A stretch of DNA of 64,000 nucleotides from Micromonospora pattaloongensis (GCF_900107255.1 NZ_FNPH01000002.1:124001-188000); one strand, 5' to 3'. Positions 24,124 to 33,394 are shown, numbered from the stretch's first letter. Made by a program: numbers and translations. Notes: generated from the sequence alone by a model not told the origin.

Positions 24124-25332
24124 GTGCTGCGGACCGCGCCCACCTGGCTCAAGGCCCTGCTGATCGGGCAGGCCGTCAACGCGGCGGGCGCGCTCGCCTG
24201 GATCTACCTGACGCTCTACCTGGTCGACGAACGCGGCCTGCCCGCCGGCACGGCCGCCCTGATCACCGCGACGTACGGCGTCGGCCTGATCGCCGGCAAC
24301 CTCGGCGCCGGCTCGCTCGGCGACCGGCTCGGGCTGCGGCCGGTCCTGGTCGCGTCGCTGGCCACCTGGGCGGCCGCCTGCGTCGCCGTCCCGCTCACCC
24401 CCACCCCGCTGCTGGCCCCGGTCGCGCTGCTCGCCGGGGCGTCCGGCGGCGCCGGACGGCCGCTGATGAGCGCGCTGGTCGCCACGGCCATGCCCACCGA
24501 ACGGCGGCGCGAGGCGATCGCGCTGTCCCGGGTGGCGAACAACCTCGGCACGGTGGTCGGCCCGCCGCTCGGCGGCCTGCTCGCCACCACCAACTTCGAC
24601 CTGATCTTCGTCATCGACGCGGTGAGCAGCGTGCTGCTGATCGCCGCCGTCGTCCGCTGGTGCCCGTCCCCGCGTCCCGTGCGGCACCCGGACGGCCCGC
24701 GCACCGTTCTGCACGCCCTGCGCGCCGACCGCGCCATGGTCACGCTCCTGGTCACCGTGTTGGCCGTCGACACCGCGTACCGGCTGGTCTACACCGTGCT
24801 GCCGCTGTTCCTGCGCGACCGGGGCGCGCCGCCGCTGGCGTACGGCGTCCTGGTGTCGCTCAACTGCGTGGTGATCGTGCTGTTCGAGGCCCGGCTCGCC
24901 CGCCGGCTCGCCGACCGCTCCGCGGCAGTCGTGATCGGCGCGGGCTACGCCCTCGTCGGGCTCGGCTGGTTGGTGCTCGGCGCGGCCCCCACCGTCGTCA
25001 TCGCGTTCGTCGCGGTCCTCGTGGTGACCGCTGGCGAGATGCTCTACAAGCCGACCGCCACGGCGCGCGCCGCAGACCTGGCCCCGTCCGGCATGGACGG
25101 GCGTTACCAGAGCCTGTACGCCGGCGCATCGATCACCGGCGCGTTCCTGTCGCCGCTGCTCGGCACCACGCTCTACGGCGCGCGGCCCTGGCTGGTCTGG
25201 CCGCTCGCCGGCGCGGTCGCCCTGCTCGCGGCGACCGCGCTGGTCCGGTCCGCCCGCGGGCGGGAGAAAGATCCGCGTGATCAGGCGGTTCCGCTCACGG
25301 CACGCCGACAACACGCGGGACGTACTCCCTGA
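24124..25332 (+). CDS. MFS transporter, probable efflux pump
   Basis: 402 residues with about 12 membrane helices. Helix 2-3 loop carries GSLGDRLGLRPVL, the MFS motif A. Mid-chain basic loop RADRAMVTLLVTVL and second-half ARRLADRSAAVV are typical. Position next to a redox-type HxlR regulator with a shared operator suggests an inducible drug or electrophile exporter. GTG 24124 follows GGGGAGGA closely. The last ~20 codons lie within an inverted-repeat element (25270-25343) and the stop codon is inside its right arm, so the C-terminal tail is likely element-derived. Confidence 0.88.
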   Translation: MLRTAPTWLKALLIGQAVNAAGALAWIYLTLYLVDERGLPAGTAALITATYGVGLIAGNLGAGSLGDRLGLRPVLVASLATWAAACVAVPLTPTPLLAPVALLAGASGGAGRPLMSALVATAMPTERRREAIALSRVANNLGTVVGPPLGGLLATTNFDLIFVIDAVSSVLLIAAVVRWCPSPRPVRHPDGPRTVLHALRADRAMVTLLVTVLAVDTAYRLVYTVLPLFLRDRGAPPLAYGVLVSLNCVVIVLFEARLARRLADRSAAVVIGAGYALVGLGWLVLGAAPTVVIAFVAVLVVTAGEMLYKPTATARAADLAPSGMDGRYQSLYAGASITGAFLSPLLGTTLYGARPWLVWPLAGAVALLAATALVRSARGREKDPRDQAVPLTARRQHAGRTP

Positions 25333-25343
25333 TCACGCGGATC
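25270..25343. repeat. 16-bp inverted repeat, REP-like element at MFS 3' end
   Basis: GATCCGCGTGATCAGG (25270-25285) and its perfect inverse (25328-25343) flank 42 bp. Each arm carries a TGATCA core. It could serve as terminator for the MFS gene. Similar arms recur between genes in Micromonospora genomes in my recollection, which I could not check. Confidence 0.65.
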
Positions 25344-25389
25344 AGGCGAGGGGGTCGCGGGGCGGCGGGTTAGGGGGGAGAGTGGCGGT

Positions 25390-26193
25390 GTGGTGGTGCC
25401 GGTGCACGACATCAATCCGGTGCGGCGTACGCCGTGGGTGACGTGGGCGCTGATCGCGGTGAACGTGCTCGCGTTTCTGCTCACGCCGACCGTGGCCAGC
25501 ACGGGCGTGACCCGCGACAGCCTCAGTCAACTGTGCCGGCAGGAGGCGTTCTACGAGCGGTACGGGGCGATCCCGCGGGAGTTGGTCGACAACCGGCCGC
25601 TGCCGGCGGCCACCACCGGCGACGTCGGGGTCGGGCCGAACGGGCCGGGATGCGTCGTCGAGCGGCGGTGGTACGAGAAGATCCCGGTGCTGTCGGTGCT
25701 CTCCTCGATGTTCCTGCACGGCGGCTGGCTGCACCTGCTCGGCAACATGCTCTATCTCTGGGTCTTCGGCAACAACGTCGAGGACCGCTTCGGGCGGCTG
25801 CGCTTCCTGCTGTTCTACCTGTTCTGCGGCTACGCCGCGGCGTACGGCTTCGCGCTGGTCAACGCCGCGGCGACCCAGCCGCTGGTCGGCGCCTCCGGCG
25901 CGGTCTCCGGGGTGCTCGGCGCCTACCTCGTCCTCTTCCCGCGGGCCCGGGTCTGGAGCCTCGTTCCGGTCCTGCTGTTCATCCCGCTCCGGCTGCCCGC
26001 CTGGCTCGTGCTCGGCCTGTGGTTCGTGCTGCAGTGGCTCTACTCCTCCGGCTACGCCGTCTCCAACGCCGGCTCCGTCGCCTACTTCGCGCACGTGGTC
26101 GGCTTCGTCGTCGGCATGATCGTCGCGCTGCCGCTGGCCGGCCGGCGCCCGCCGCCCGAACCCCGCCGCTGGGGCGGTCCGGTCCCGACGTAG
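25390..26193 (+). CDS. Rhomboid-family intramembrane serine protease
   Basis: 267 residues, about seven membrane helices. The catalytic serine is S169 in GASGAVSG and the catalytic histidine is H235 in FAHVVGFVVG. The L1/helix-2 signature FLHGGWLHLLGNMLYLWVFG and the N-terminal amphipathic NPVRRTPWVTWALIAVNVLAF are family hallmarks. A cytoplasmic-type insertion with two cysteines (residues ~40-90) precedes the core. It should cut transmembrane substrates within the bilayer. GTG 25390 follows GGGGGGAGAG by about 7 nt. Confidence 0.92.
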   Translation: MVVPVHDINPVRRTPWVTWALIAVNVLAFLLTPTVASTGVTRDSLSQLCRQEAFYERYGAIPRELVDNRPLPAATTGDVGVGPNGPGCVVERRWYEKIPVLSVLSSMFLHGGWLHLLGNMLYLWVFGNNVEDRFGRLRFLLFYLFCGYAAAYGFALVNAAATQPLVGASGAVSGVLGAYLVLFPRARVWSLVPVLLFIPLRLPAWLVLGLWFVLQWLYSSGYAVSNAGSVAYFAHVVGFVVGMIVALPLAGRRPPPEPRRWGGPVPT

Positions 26194-26400
26194 CCACCAC
26201 CTCGCCCCGTGTCGCGCGCGGCGCGCGGGCAGCGGCGTAGCCGCCACCCACCACCGTCGTTGACCCGCCGGGAGGCAATGGCGGCAACACTGCGACGGGG
26301 GCAGGGCAGTGACGGGGAATGGACGGCTGCCGGTGGAGCAGCGATGGCGACCGACGGCAGCGAACGTGGGGGCTCGGCGCGGTGACGACGGGGACCGCCC

Positions 26401-27429
26401 GTGCTGACCGGCTGGTTCGTCGTCGTCGGGGTCGGGTGCGTCGCAGGTTTCGTCGCCTGGCTGATCGGCGTGGCGATGCTGCGTGCGCTGAGGGCGGCGC
26501 GCAAGAAAGAGGCGGACGTCGCGGAACGGCGGGTGCACATCCAGCGCTCGTTCTCGGCGCTGTTCGTGATCGCCTCGATGTACTACACCCTGCCGTTCAC
26601 CGGGTTGCCCAAGGCCCATTTGAAGCCGGTTCGGCACGTGCTGCTGATCCTGCTGATCCTCACTCTCGGGTGGTTCCTGCTCAAGGTGGGGCGGGCGATC
26701 GAGGATGCGCTGGTCGAGCGCTATCCGGTCAGCCGGCTCCCGGACGACCCGCGCGCCCGGCGGGCCCGCACGCAGATCGCGGTCCTGCGCCGGGTCTTCG
26801 CGACGCTCGTCGTCCTGGTCGCCATCGGCGCCGCGCTGACCACCATCGAGCCGATCCGGGTGCTCGGCACGTCGGTGCTCGCCTCCGCCGGCGTCGCCAG
26901 CGTCGTGCTCGGCATCGCCGCCCAGGGCACGCTCTCGCACGTGCTGGCCGGCCTGCAGCTCGCCTTCACCGACGCCCTGCGCATCGACGACGTGGTGGTG
27001 CTGGAGGGCGAGTGGGGGCACATCGAAAACGTGCAGCTCACCTACGTGGTCGTACGGAGCTGGGACGAACGCCGGATCATCCTGCCGACCACGTACTTCA
27101 CCACCAAGCCGTACCAGAACTGGACCAAGTACGAGTCGCGGGTGCTCGGCACGATCGACGTCCAGCTCGACTACACCGCGGACATCGACGTGCTGCGCGC
27201 CGAGACCCAACGCCTGCTCGACAGCAGCGAGCATTGGGACCACCAGTACTGGGTGCTGGAGATGACCGAGATGACGTCGTCGACGGTCACCATTCGGATC
27301 GCCGCGTCGGCGCCGAACGGCGCGAAGGTCTGGTGGCTGCGGGTGCAGCTCCGCGAGGGGCTCGTCAAGTACCTGCGGGACAACCACCCGCAGTGGCTGC
27401 CCCGCGGCCGCGGCGCCTACCAGCCCTGA
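26401..27429 (+). CDS. Mechanosensitive channel, MscS family
   Basis: 342 residues. Three to four N-terminal membrane helices are followed by the conserved pore-lining and beta domain: LGTSVLASAGVASVVLGIAAQGTLSHVLAG, then LRIDDVVVLEGEWGHIENV and RIILPTTYFTTKPYQNW. The C-terminal domain (~residues 255-342) is soluble. It would release osmolytes on hypo-osmotic shock. The GTG at 26401 starts right before the first helix; no strong RBS is visible, so the start is uncertain by a few codons. Confidence 0.9.
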   Translation: MLTGWFVVVGVGCVAGFVAWLIGVAMLRALRAARKKEADVAERRVHIQRSFSALFVIASMYYTLPFTGLPKAHLKPVRHVLLILLILTLGWFLLKVGRAIEDALVERYPVSRLPDDPRARRARTQIAVLRRVFATLVVLVAIGAALTTIEPIRVLGTSVLASAGVASVVLGIAAQGTLSHVLAGLQLAFTDALRIDDVVVLEGEWGHIENVQLTYVVVRSWDERRIILPTTYFTTKPYQNWTKYESRVLGTIDVQLDYTADIDVLRAETQRLLDSSEHWDHQYWVLEMTEMTSSTVTIRIAASAPNGAKVWWLRVQLREGLVKYLRDNHPQWLPRGRGAYQP

Positions 27430-27578
27430 CGCCGCTCGCGCCCCGCGGCGAAGCGGATCGACGTCTGCTCCAGGGACGACCGTCGGGCCAGCGCCGTGGC
27501 ACGCGCCATGCCCTGTCGGACGCGCCGTCGACGCGGTAGACAGGAAGGCGGGTGCTGCCGCGGCGCCGGAGGTGGGAC

Positions 27579-30017
27579 GTGAGCGGCTACGTGAACTCCG
27601 ACGGTGGGGGCTGGACCGAGCTGCGGGTTCACGGGGTGGCCGGCACCCCGCCGGAGGACATGCTCGGACACCCGCACGTCGTGCGCGTCGCCGGGGACGC
27701 CGACGCCGGCTTCTACCGGCGCTGGTGGGAGGCGGAGCCGGTCGCGGCGGACACCGCCGAACAGCGGCTGGAGGCGTACTCGTGGGGCGGGCTGACCGCC
27801 GGCAGCGGCCAGCGCGCGCTGTGGCTGCTGCTGACCCCGTTCCTGCTGGTCAACGTCGCGTTCTGGGCGCAGCCGCCGGCCGGGGACGGTCGCGGGCGCC
27901 GCACCGCGCGGCGGGTCGGCGACACCGCGCAGCGGCTCTTCGCGCTGACGTTGACGCTCGCCCTGGTGGCGTCGGTGGCCCTGGTCTCGATGGACTTCGC
28001 CGGCTGGCAGTGCGGCCGGCCGGCGCACGCCTGCGCGGAGAAGGTGTCCTGGCTGGAGTTCCTCTCCTGGTCCTGGCTCGACCTGCCCGGACGCCGTCTC
28101 GCCGTGACCGCGGCGGCGCCGCTGGCCGTGGTGGCGCTGCTGTGGTGGCTGGCGCAGAAGACCTGGCGCGGCCTGGAGGCGACCGACGTGCCGTCCACCG
28201 TGCCGGAGGACCGGCACCGGACACCGTTGGAGGACCGGCGGATGTGGAACGGCGGCGCGCCGGTGCGCCGGCTCCGGGCGGTGCACGTGGCGGCCGGTTT
28301 CGCGCTCGTCGGCGTCCTGCTGCTCGCCCCGTTCCTCGAGTTCGGCGGCCCGGTGGTCGGCGTCCTGATGGTGGTGACGCTGGGCCTGCTCGCCTGGTGC
28401 GTGGTGCTCACCTGCCTGGCCCGGATGACCGAGCGGAGCCGACCGGACGGCGAGGATCACGACGTGGGGCGGCGCGACGGCTACACGGTCCTGCCGTGGC
28501 TCGCCCTGGGCCTGGCCGCGCTCGCCGCGGTCGTGGTGGCGCAACCCGCGATCGGCGCGGCCCGGCCCGGTGACGCGCGTCCCGCGCTGCCGGGGCTCGC
28601 GCCGACCGTGCACGCGCTGACCGGGGCGCAGGTCGCCCTGCTGCTCGCCGTGATCGTCGTGCTGCCGGTGCGCCGCGCGCCCCGCCGGTCCGCGAGCGCG
28701 GACCCGGACGCCGGCGCCGCCGCGCATCCGGACGCCGGCCCGGGCCGGGCCGCGGATGCCGACTCCGCACCGGCCTGGGGCGGGCTGGTGACCGCCGGGC
28801 TGATGCTGACCGGGGCGTCGCTCGGCACCACCTTCGGCGCCGGGCTGGCCGTGTCGGTCGCGCACGTCCTGGGCCGGCCAGCGCCGGCCGCGCTCGGCCC
28901 GGACACGTACGTGGTGCCCATGCCGTACTTCTGGGCGGCCGCGCTGACCGTCCCGGTCGCCGCCGGGTCGCTGCTGCTGGCCGGCCTCGGGCAGTGGCTG
29001 ATCCGCCGAGACACCGCGCGGACCCTGCGCGACCGGGTGGTCCCCGCCTATCCGGCGGCCGGGATCTGCGCCGCGCTCGCCGCACCCGACGCGCCCGGCC
29101 ACGCCGCGACGCTGCGCCGGGCCCGCCGGATCGCCGCCGAGTGGTCCGGCGCCACCGTCAGCGACGTCGTCGAGCGGCTCGCCGGCGCGCTGGTCGCGCT
29201 GCTCGCCGTGCTCGTCGCCGCCGGGGTGCTCGGCTACCTCGCGGACCCGGAGTGGGTCTACACGCACGCGCGGTGGGCGGTGAACATCGGCGACGCGCTC
29301 GTCGGCGGCCTCGTCGCCGGGCTGCTCTACGTCGGGCGGCAGGCGTACGGCCATCTGCGGTTCCGGCGGACCGTCGGGGTGCTGTGGGACGTGGGCACGT
29401 TCTGGCCGCGCGCCACCCATCCCCTCGCCCCGCCCTGCTACGCCGAACGGGCGGTGCCCGACCTCATCCGGCGCATCCACCATCTCGGCCACGCCTGCGC
29501 CGGGCGGGTGCTGCTCTCCTGCCACTCCCAGGGCACCGTGATCGGGGCAGCCGTGGTCATGCAGCTGACGTACGCCGAGAGCGCCCGGGTCGCCCTGCTC
29601 ACCCACGGCGCTCCCCTGCGCCGCATCTACGGACGCTTCTTCCCCGGCTACTTCGGCACCATGGCGCTGCGCCGCACCGGCGCGCTGCTGGTCGGGCCGC
29701 CGCTCGACACGAGCGACGGCGCCCGCGCGCGGTGGCCGTGGCGCAACCTCTACCGGCCCAGCGACCCGATCGGGGGCTGGGTGCTGCGGGACCGTCCGGC
29801 CGTGGAGATCAGCCCCGCCGAGTGGGCAGCGGACCCCCGCGCCGGGGACAACGGCGACGTGGACCGGTGCGTCATCGATCCGGTCTTCGCCCGGGCCGCC
29901 GGCGACAGCGCCTATCCGCCCACCCGCGGCCACTCGGCCTACCCCGACGAGCCGGCGTACGGCGCCTCCGTCGACATCGTCCGGGAGCTCCGCGTCGCCA
30001 CCCCCCGCGACCGGTGA
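27579..30017 (+). CDS. Large membrane protein with serine-hydrolase-like C-terminal domain
   Basis: 812 residues, not a family I can name. The N-terminus is soluble and distinctive (WTELRVHGVAGTPPEDMLGHP, then RWWEAE). About ten hydrophobic helices follow in two groups (~residues 85-260 and 300-600). The C-terminal ~200 residues look like an alpha/beta hydrolase remnant: RVLLSCHSQGTVIGAAVVMQL holds an S-x-x-x/GxSxG-type elbow near residue 648, and LTHGAPLRRIYGRFFPGY follows. A membrane-bound lipase or esterase is plausible, and the N-terminal RVHGVAGTP resembles the first strand and HG of such folds. GTG 27579 follows GGAGGTGG. Confidence 0.7.
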   Translation: MSGYVNSDGGGWTELRVHGVAGTPPEDMLGHPHVVRVAGDADAGFYRRWWEAEPVAADTAEQRLEAYSWGGLTAGSGQRALWLLLTPFLLVNVAFWAQPPAGDGRGRRTARRVGDTAQRLFALTLTLALVASVALVSMDFAGWQCGRPAHACAEKVSWLEFLSWSWLDLPGRRLAVTAAAPLAVVALLWWLAQKTWRGLEATDVPSTVPEDRHRTPLEDRRMWNGGAPVRRLRAVHVAAGFALVGVLLLAPFLEFGGPVVGVLMVVTLGLLAWCVVLTCLARMTERSRPDGEDHDVGRRDGYTVLPWLALGLAALAAVVVAQPAIGAARPGDARPALPGLAPTVHALTGAQVALLLAVIVVLPVRRAPRRSASADPDAGAAAHPDAGPGRAADADSAPAWGGLVTAGLMLTGASLGTTFGAGLAVSVAHVLGRPAPAALGPDTYVVPMPYFWAAALTVPVAAGSLLLAGLGQWLIRRDTARTLRDRVVPAYPAAGICAALAAPDAPGHAATLRRARRIAAEWSGATVSDVVERLAGALVALLAVLVAAGVLGYLADPEWVYTHARWAVNIGDALVGGLVAGLLYVGRQAYGHLRFRRTVGVLWDVGTFWPRATHPLAPPCYAERAVPDLIRRIHHLGHACAGRVLLSCHSQGTVIGAAVVMQLTYAESARVALLTHGAPLRRIYGRFFPGYFGTMALRRTGALLVGPPLDTSDGARARWPWRNLYRPSDPIGGWVLRDRPAVEISPAEWAADPRAGDNGDVDRCVIDPVFARAAGDSAYPPTRGHSAYPDEPAYGASVDIVRELRVATPRDR

Positions 30018-30120
30018 AAAATACCTCCGATCGAACGCACCCACCCCGGCACATATTGACAGCGGCACCGCGCGGGTCCACTCTCGTCGATACGTCATTT
30101 CCCGTACGGATGGAGACGCG

Positions 30121-30858
30121 ATGCTCAGACGTACCGGCAGAGTCCTCGCCGCGCTCACCCTCGCCGCGGCCGCGACGCTCGTCGGGGCGGTCACCACCGC
30201 CGCCCCCGCGCGCGCCGACGGCTGCTACACCTGGGGGCGCACCCTCTCCCCGGGCATGACCGGCGAGGACGTGCGGCAGCTGCAGATCCGCGTCGCCGGC
30301 TACCCCGGCTACGGGGCGGTGCTCGCGATCGACGGCGACTACGGCCCCGCGACCAAGTCCGCGGTCACCCGCTTTCAGCAGGCGTACGGCCTGCCCGCGG
30401 ACGGCGTCGCCGGGCCGCAGACGTTCAACCGGATCTACGCGCTGCAGGACGACGACTGCACCCCGGTCAACTTCAGCTACGCCGAGTTCAACGACTGCAA
30501 CTCGGACTGGTCCGGCGGTGCGGTCTCCGCCGCAACCGCCCGGTTCAACGCGCTGGTCAACATGTGGAAGCTGCAGGCCATGCGGCACGCGCTGGGCGAC
30601 CAGCCGATCCGGGTGACCAGCGCCTTCCGCAGCCACGCCTGCAACAACGCTGTCGGCGGCTCCGCCACCAGCCGCCACCTCTACGGCGACGCTGTCGACC
30701 TCGGCGTCAGCCCACACTCGCTGTGCCGGCTGGCGCAGCAGGCCCGCAACCACGGCTGGAACGAGATCCTCGGCCCCGGCTACCCGGGCCACGACGACCA
30801 CACCCACGTCGCGCACAAGTCGAGCCGCACCTGGTCCGCGCCGACCTGCGGCATCTGA
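30121..30858 (+). CDS. Secreted M15 D-Ala-D-Ala carboxypeptidase with PG-binding domain
   Basis: 245 residues. Signal peptide (RVLAALTLAAAATLVGAVTTAAPARA), then a peptidoglycan-binding type-1 domain (~residues 45-105: MTGEDVRQLQIRVAGYPGY, YGPATKSAVTRFQQAYGLPADGVAGPQTF), then an M15A zinc peptidase. Zinc and catalytic residues are in SRHLYGDAVDLG (H, D) and HDDHTHVAH (H). Cysteine pairs are probably disulfides. It should trim cell-wall peptides. A TTGACA at 30056-30061 is a candidate -35 upstream. The S-A-F-R-S-H motif typical of the family precedes the zinc site. Confidence 0.92.
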   Translation: MLRRTGRVLAALTLAAAATLVGAVTTAAPARADGCYTWGRTLSPGMTGEDVRQLQIRVAGYPGYGAVLAIDGDYGPATKSAVTRFQQAYGLPADGVAGPQTFNRIYALQDDDCTPVNFSYAEFNDCNSDWSGGAVSAATARFNALVNMWKLQAMRHALGDQPIRVTSAFRSHACNNAVGGSATSRHLYGDAVDLGVSPHSLCRLAQQARNHGWNEILGPGYPGHDDHTHVAHKSSRTWSAPTCGI

Positions 30859-30918
30859 TCCCGGTACCGCTCCGGCGCCGGCGGGTGGTCGCACGGCCAC
30901 CCGCCGGCGCCACCGGCG

Positions 30919-30982
30919 CGGGTCAGTCCGCGCCGAAGCGGTCGGAGAGGCGGGTCAGTCCGCGCCGAAGCGGTCGGAGAGG
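30919..30982. repeat. Perfect 32-bp tandem duplication over a stop codon
   Basis: Bases 30919-30950 are repeated exactly at 30951-30982. The unit spans the last codons and the stop of the RibD-type reductase gene (minus strand, stop at 30955). The second copy downstream is out of frame and non-coding. Confidence 0.85.
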
Positions 30983-31647
30983 GCGTAGCGCAGCAGCACG
31001 ACGTCGTCGATCTGGCGCACCTCGGCGATGCTGGCGCGGCGCCCCGGATGCCAGGGAAACCGGCCGTCGCGCACAAAGCGGGGCGCCCGGCAGTCGCCGA
31101 CGAAGAACGGCGCCACCACCAGGTGCAGCTCGTCGGCGAGCCCGGCGGTCAGGAACTGCGAGTGCATGGTGCCGCCGCCCTCGACCATCAGCCGGCGTAC
31201 GCCGCGGGCGGCGAGGTCGGCCAGCGCCCGCACCGGCTCGACCGGCTCGCCGGCGTCCACCACCGTGGCGACCGTCCCGAGCCGCTCGCGCGCCTTCTCC
31301 ACGGCGCCCGTCGCGCAGTACACGATCTTCTCGGTGTCGCCGGTGGTGAAGAACCGCGCGCCCGGATCGAGGTCGCCGCTGCCGGTCACGGTGACCTTGG
31401 TGGGCGACGGCGGCAGCCCGCGCGCGACCCGCTCGTCGCGGCGCCGCTGCGCGCGCACCAGCAGCCGCGGGTTGTCCAGCCGCACCGTGCCCGCGCCGAC
31501 CAGGATCGCGTCGCACTCGGCGCGCACCTCGTCGATCCGGTCCAGATCGTCCGAGTTGGACAGCATCAGCCGCTGTCCGGTGGCGTCGTCGATGTAGCCG
31601 TCCATCGACATGGCGCAGCTGAGCAGGACGTACGGTCGGTCACTCAC
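30955..31647 (-). CDS. RibD C-terminal/DHFR-fold reductase
   Basis: 230 residues, only the reductase half of RibD; the deaminase domain is absent. Landmarks: PYVLLSCAMSMDGYIDD at the N-terminus, DAILVGAGTVRLDNPRLLVR, then KVTVTGSGDLDP and RRLMVEGGGTMHSQFL for NADPH binding. This type reduces the ribosylamino group of the RibA product to ribitylamino. GTG 31647 overlaps the ribA stop by 8 bp, so it is translationally coupled to ribA. Its 3' end carries the 32-bp tandem duplication. Confidence 0.88.
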   Translation of the reverse strand: MSDRPYVLLSCAMSMDGYIDDATGQRLMLSNSDDLDRIDEVRAECDAILVGAGTVRLDNPRLLVRAQRRRDERVARGLPPSPTKVTVTGSGDLDPGARFFTTGDTEKIVYCATGAVEKARERLGTVATVVDAGEPVEPVRALADLAARGVRRLMVEGGGTMHSQFLTAGLADELHLVVAPFFVGDCRAPRFVRDGRFPWHPGRRASIAEVRQIDDVVLLRYALSDRFGAD

Positions 31648-32296
31648 GGACGAACGGCAGGTCGAGGGTGTGTTCGCCGCGGCTGGCCTTGGTGGCCAGG
31701 TAGCCGGCGTTCGCCGGGGACAGGTACACCCCGGTCGTCACCCGTTGGGTCACTGTCACCCCGAGCCGGCCGAGCTGCTCGGCCTTGTCGGGGTTGTTGC
31801 TCAGCAGCGCGACGCCCTCCACCCCGAGCGCCGCGAGCATCTGCGCCGCCGCCGTGTAGTCGCGCTCGTCCTCGCGGTGGCCCAGCGCGACGTTCGCCTC
31901 GTACGTGTCCAGGCCGGCATCCTGCAGCGCGTACGCCTCCAGCTTGGTGTAGAGCCCGACGCCGCGCCCCTCCTGCCGCAGGTACAGCAGGAACCCGCCG
32001 GCGTCGGCGATCCGCTCGACCGCCTCCCGCAGCTGCGGGCCGCAGTCGCAGCGCTGACTGCCGAACACGTCCCCGGTCAGGCACTCGCTGTGCGGGCGGA
32101 CCAGCGGGGTGCGCCCGTCGGTCGCGCGCCGGTCGGGCGGCGCGGCCCAGTCACCGAGGCCGAACGCCAGATGCTCCCGCTCGTCGGCCAGGCCGTTGAA
32201 CGTGAACACCCGCGCGGTCGTGGCGTACCCGTCGGGGAAGCGCAGCGGCACCGTGACCTGGGTCCGGACCGTCGCCACCCGCAGTGCTTCGTACAT
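31640..32296 (-). CDS. ribA: GTP cyclohydrolase II
   Basis: 218 residues, free-standing RibA without a RibB partner domain. The zinc triad is C-x10-C-x-C in HSECLTGDVFGSQRCDCG, followed by LRQEGRGVGLYTKLEAYALQD and the nucleotide site TGVYLSPANAGYLATKA-like end (N-N-P-D-K before it). It opens GTP to 2,5-diamino-6-ribosylamino-pyrimidinone phosphate, formate and pyrophosphate. The genes around it are not the ordinary rib operon (no ribB, ribH or ribE), so this copy probably feeds another product. No FMN riboswitch is visible in the 67-bp gap upstream. Confidence 0.92.
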   Translation of the reverse strand: MYEALRVATVRTQVTVPLRFPDGYATTARVFTFNGLADEREHLAFGLGDWAAPPDRRATDGRTPLVRPHSECLTGDVFGSQRCDCGPQLREAVERIADAGGFLLYLRQEGRGVGLYTKLEAYALQDAGLDTYEANVALGHREDERDYTAAAQMLAALGVEGVALLSNNPDKAEQLGRLGVTVTQRVTTGVYLSPANAGYLATKASRGEHTLDLPFVRE

Positions 32297-32363
32297 TCGT
32301 CTCCTCCGTCAGACGCTGCCGGACCCGCCCGCAGCGCGTACCGCCTCGACAACCATGTCGCTC

Positions 32364-33335
32364 TCACCCAGCGGCGGCGCCCGCGACCCGGACGGCGGTG
32401 GGCACCCGGACCCGCCGCAGCAGCAACACGGCGGCACCGGGAAGACTGGAGACGATCACCAGCGCCCCGTACACCATGGCGGTCGCGACGCCCTGGCCGG
32501 CGGTCAGGCCGGCGGCGGCGAACGCCCACGCCGCCACGCCCTCGCGCGGCCCGAAGCCGGCGACGTTGGCGGGCACGCTCATCGCCAGCAGCGCCAGCAG
32601 GGTCAGCGGCACCAGCTCCGACAGCGGCGCGGTGGCGCCCGCGGTGCGCGCCGCGACCAGGAAGGTCGCCAGGTGACCCGCGACGACCACCACCGAGGCG
32701 ACGAGCACCCCCGGCCAGGCCCCGCGGGCCAGCAGCCCGGCCCGGACGTCGGTCACGGCGGCGCGCAGCACCCGCGCCCGCCGCGAGGGGCCCGAGCGCG
32801 GCAGGGCCCGGCCCAGCAGGACGACGCCGAGCCCGCCGACCAGCAGCAGCGCGAACGCGACCGGCAGGTACGGCCGGACCGGCGACGGAAGCGCGACGAG
32901 CACGACCACCGCGACGACGGCCTGGACGACCTGTCCCGCGGTCCGCTCCCACACCACCGCGCGGACGCCCCGGCCGACGTCGCCGACGTCCCGGCCGTGC
33001 CGCACCGCACGGTCGACGTCACCGACGACGCCACCGGGGAGCGTCGCGTTCAGGAACACCGAGCGGTAGCAGTGCGCGACCGCGGCGCCGAACGGCAACC
33101 GCACCCCGAGACCGTCGGCGACCAGCCGCCACCGCCAGGCGCAGCAGACGGTGGTGAGCGCGCCGAGCCCGAGCGCCGCCGCCAGCGCCCACGGCTCGAT
33201 GGCGCGCAGCCCGTCGAGGAACGGGCCGGCGCCCAGCCGCCACGCCAGCACGGCGAGCACGGCGGCCCCGCCGAGCGCCCGCGCCCACGCCCAGAACGCG
33301 CGCGCGCCGCGCCCGGTCCCGTCACCGTTTCGCAC
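32364..33335 (-). CDS. Flippase-like membrane protein (LPG-synthase TM / UPF0104 family)
   Basis: 323 residues, about eight membrane helices. Family motifs: AWRWRLVADGLG in the second loop, YRSVFLNATLPGGVVGDVDRAVR, the VVWERTAGQ segment and SVPANVAGFGPREGVAAWAF. This is the membrane half of lysyl-phosphatidylglycerol synthases without the aminoacyl-transferase domain. Stand-alone copies are suspected to move glycolipids across the membrane. Its place in an operon with a glycosyltransferase and cyclohydrolase suggests export of the pathway product. GTG 33335 follows GGGGAGG. Confidence 0.85.
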   Translation of the reverse strand: MRNGDGTGRGARAFWAWARALGGAAVLAVLAWRLGAGPFLDGLRAIEPWALAAALGLGALTTVCCAWRWRLVADGLGVRLPFGAAVAHCYRSVFLNATLPGGVVGDVDRAVRHGRDVGDVGRGVRAVVWERTAGQVVQAVVAVVVLVALPSPVRPYLPVAFALLLVGGLGVVLLGRALPRSGPSRRARVLRAAVTDVRAGLLARGAWPGVLVASVVVVAGHLATFLVAARTAGATAPLSELVPLTLLALLAMSVPANVAGFGPREGVAAWAFAAAGLTAGQGVATAMVYGALVIVSSLPGAAVLLLRRVRVPTAVRVAGAAAG

Positions 33336-33394
33336 CCGCCGGCCTCCCCGGAAGAAACGTCTTCCTGCCTGTACGCACGCGACCGCCCGCCGGT

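Noticed and set aside
32297-32363. FMN riboswitch ahead of ribA
   Set aside because: The gap is 67 bp, too short for the aptamer, and no RFN element sequence is present.
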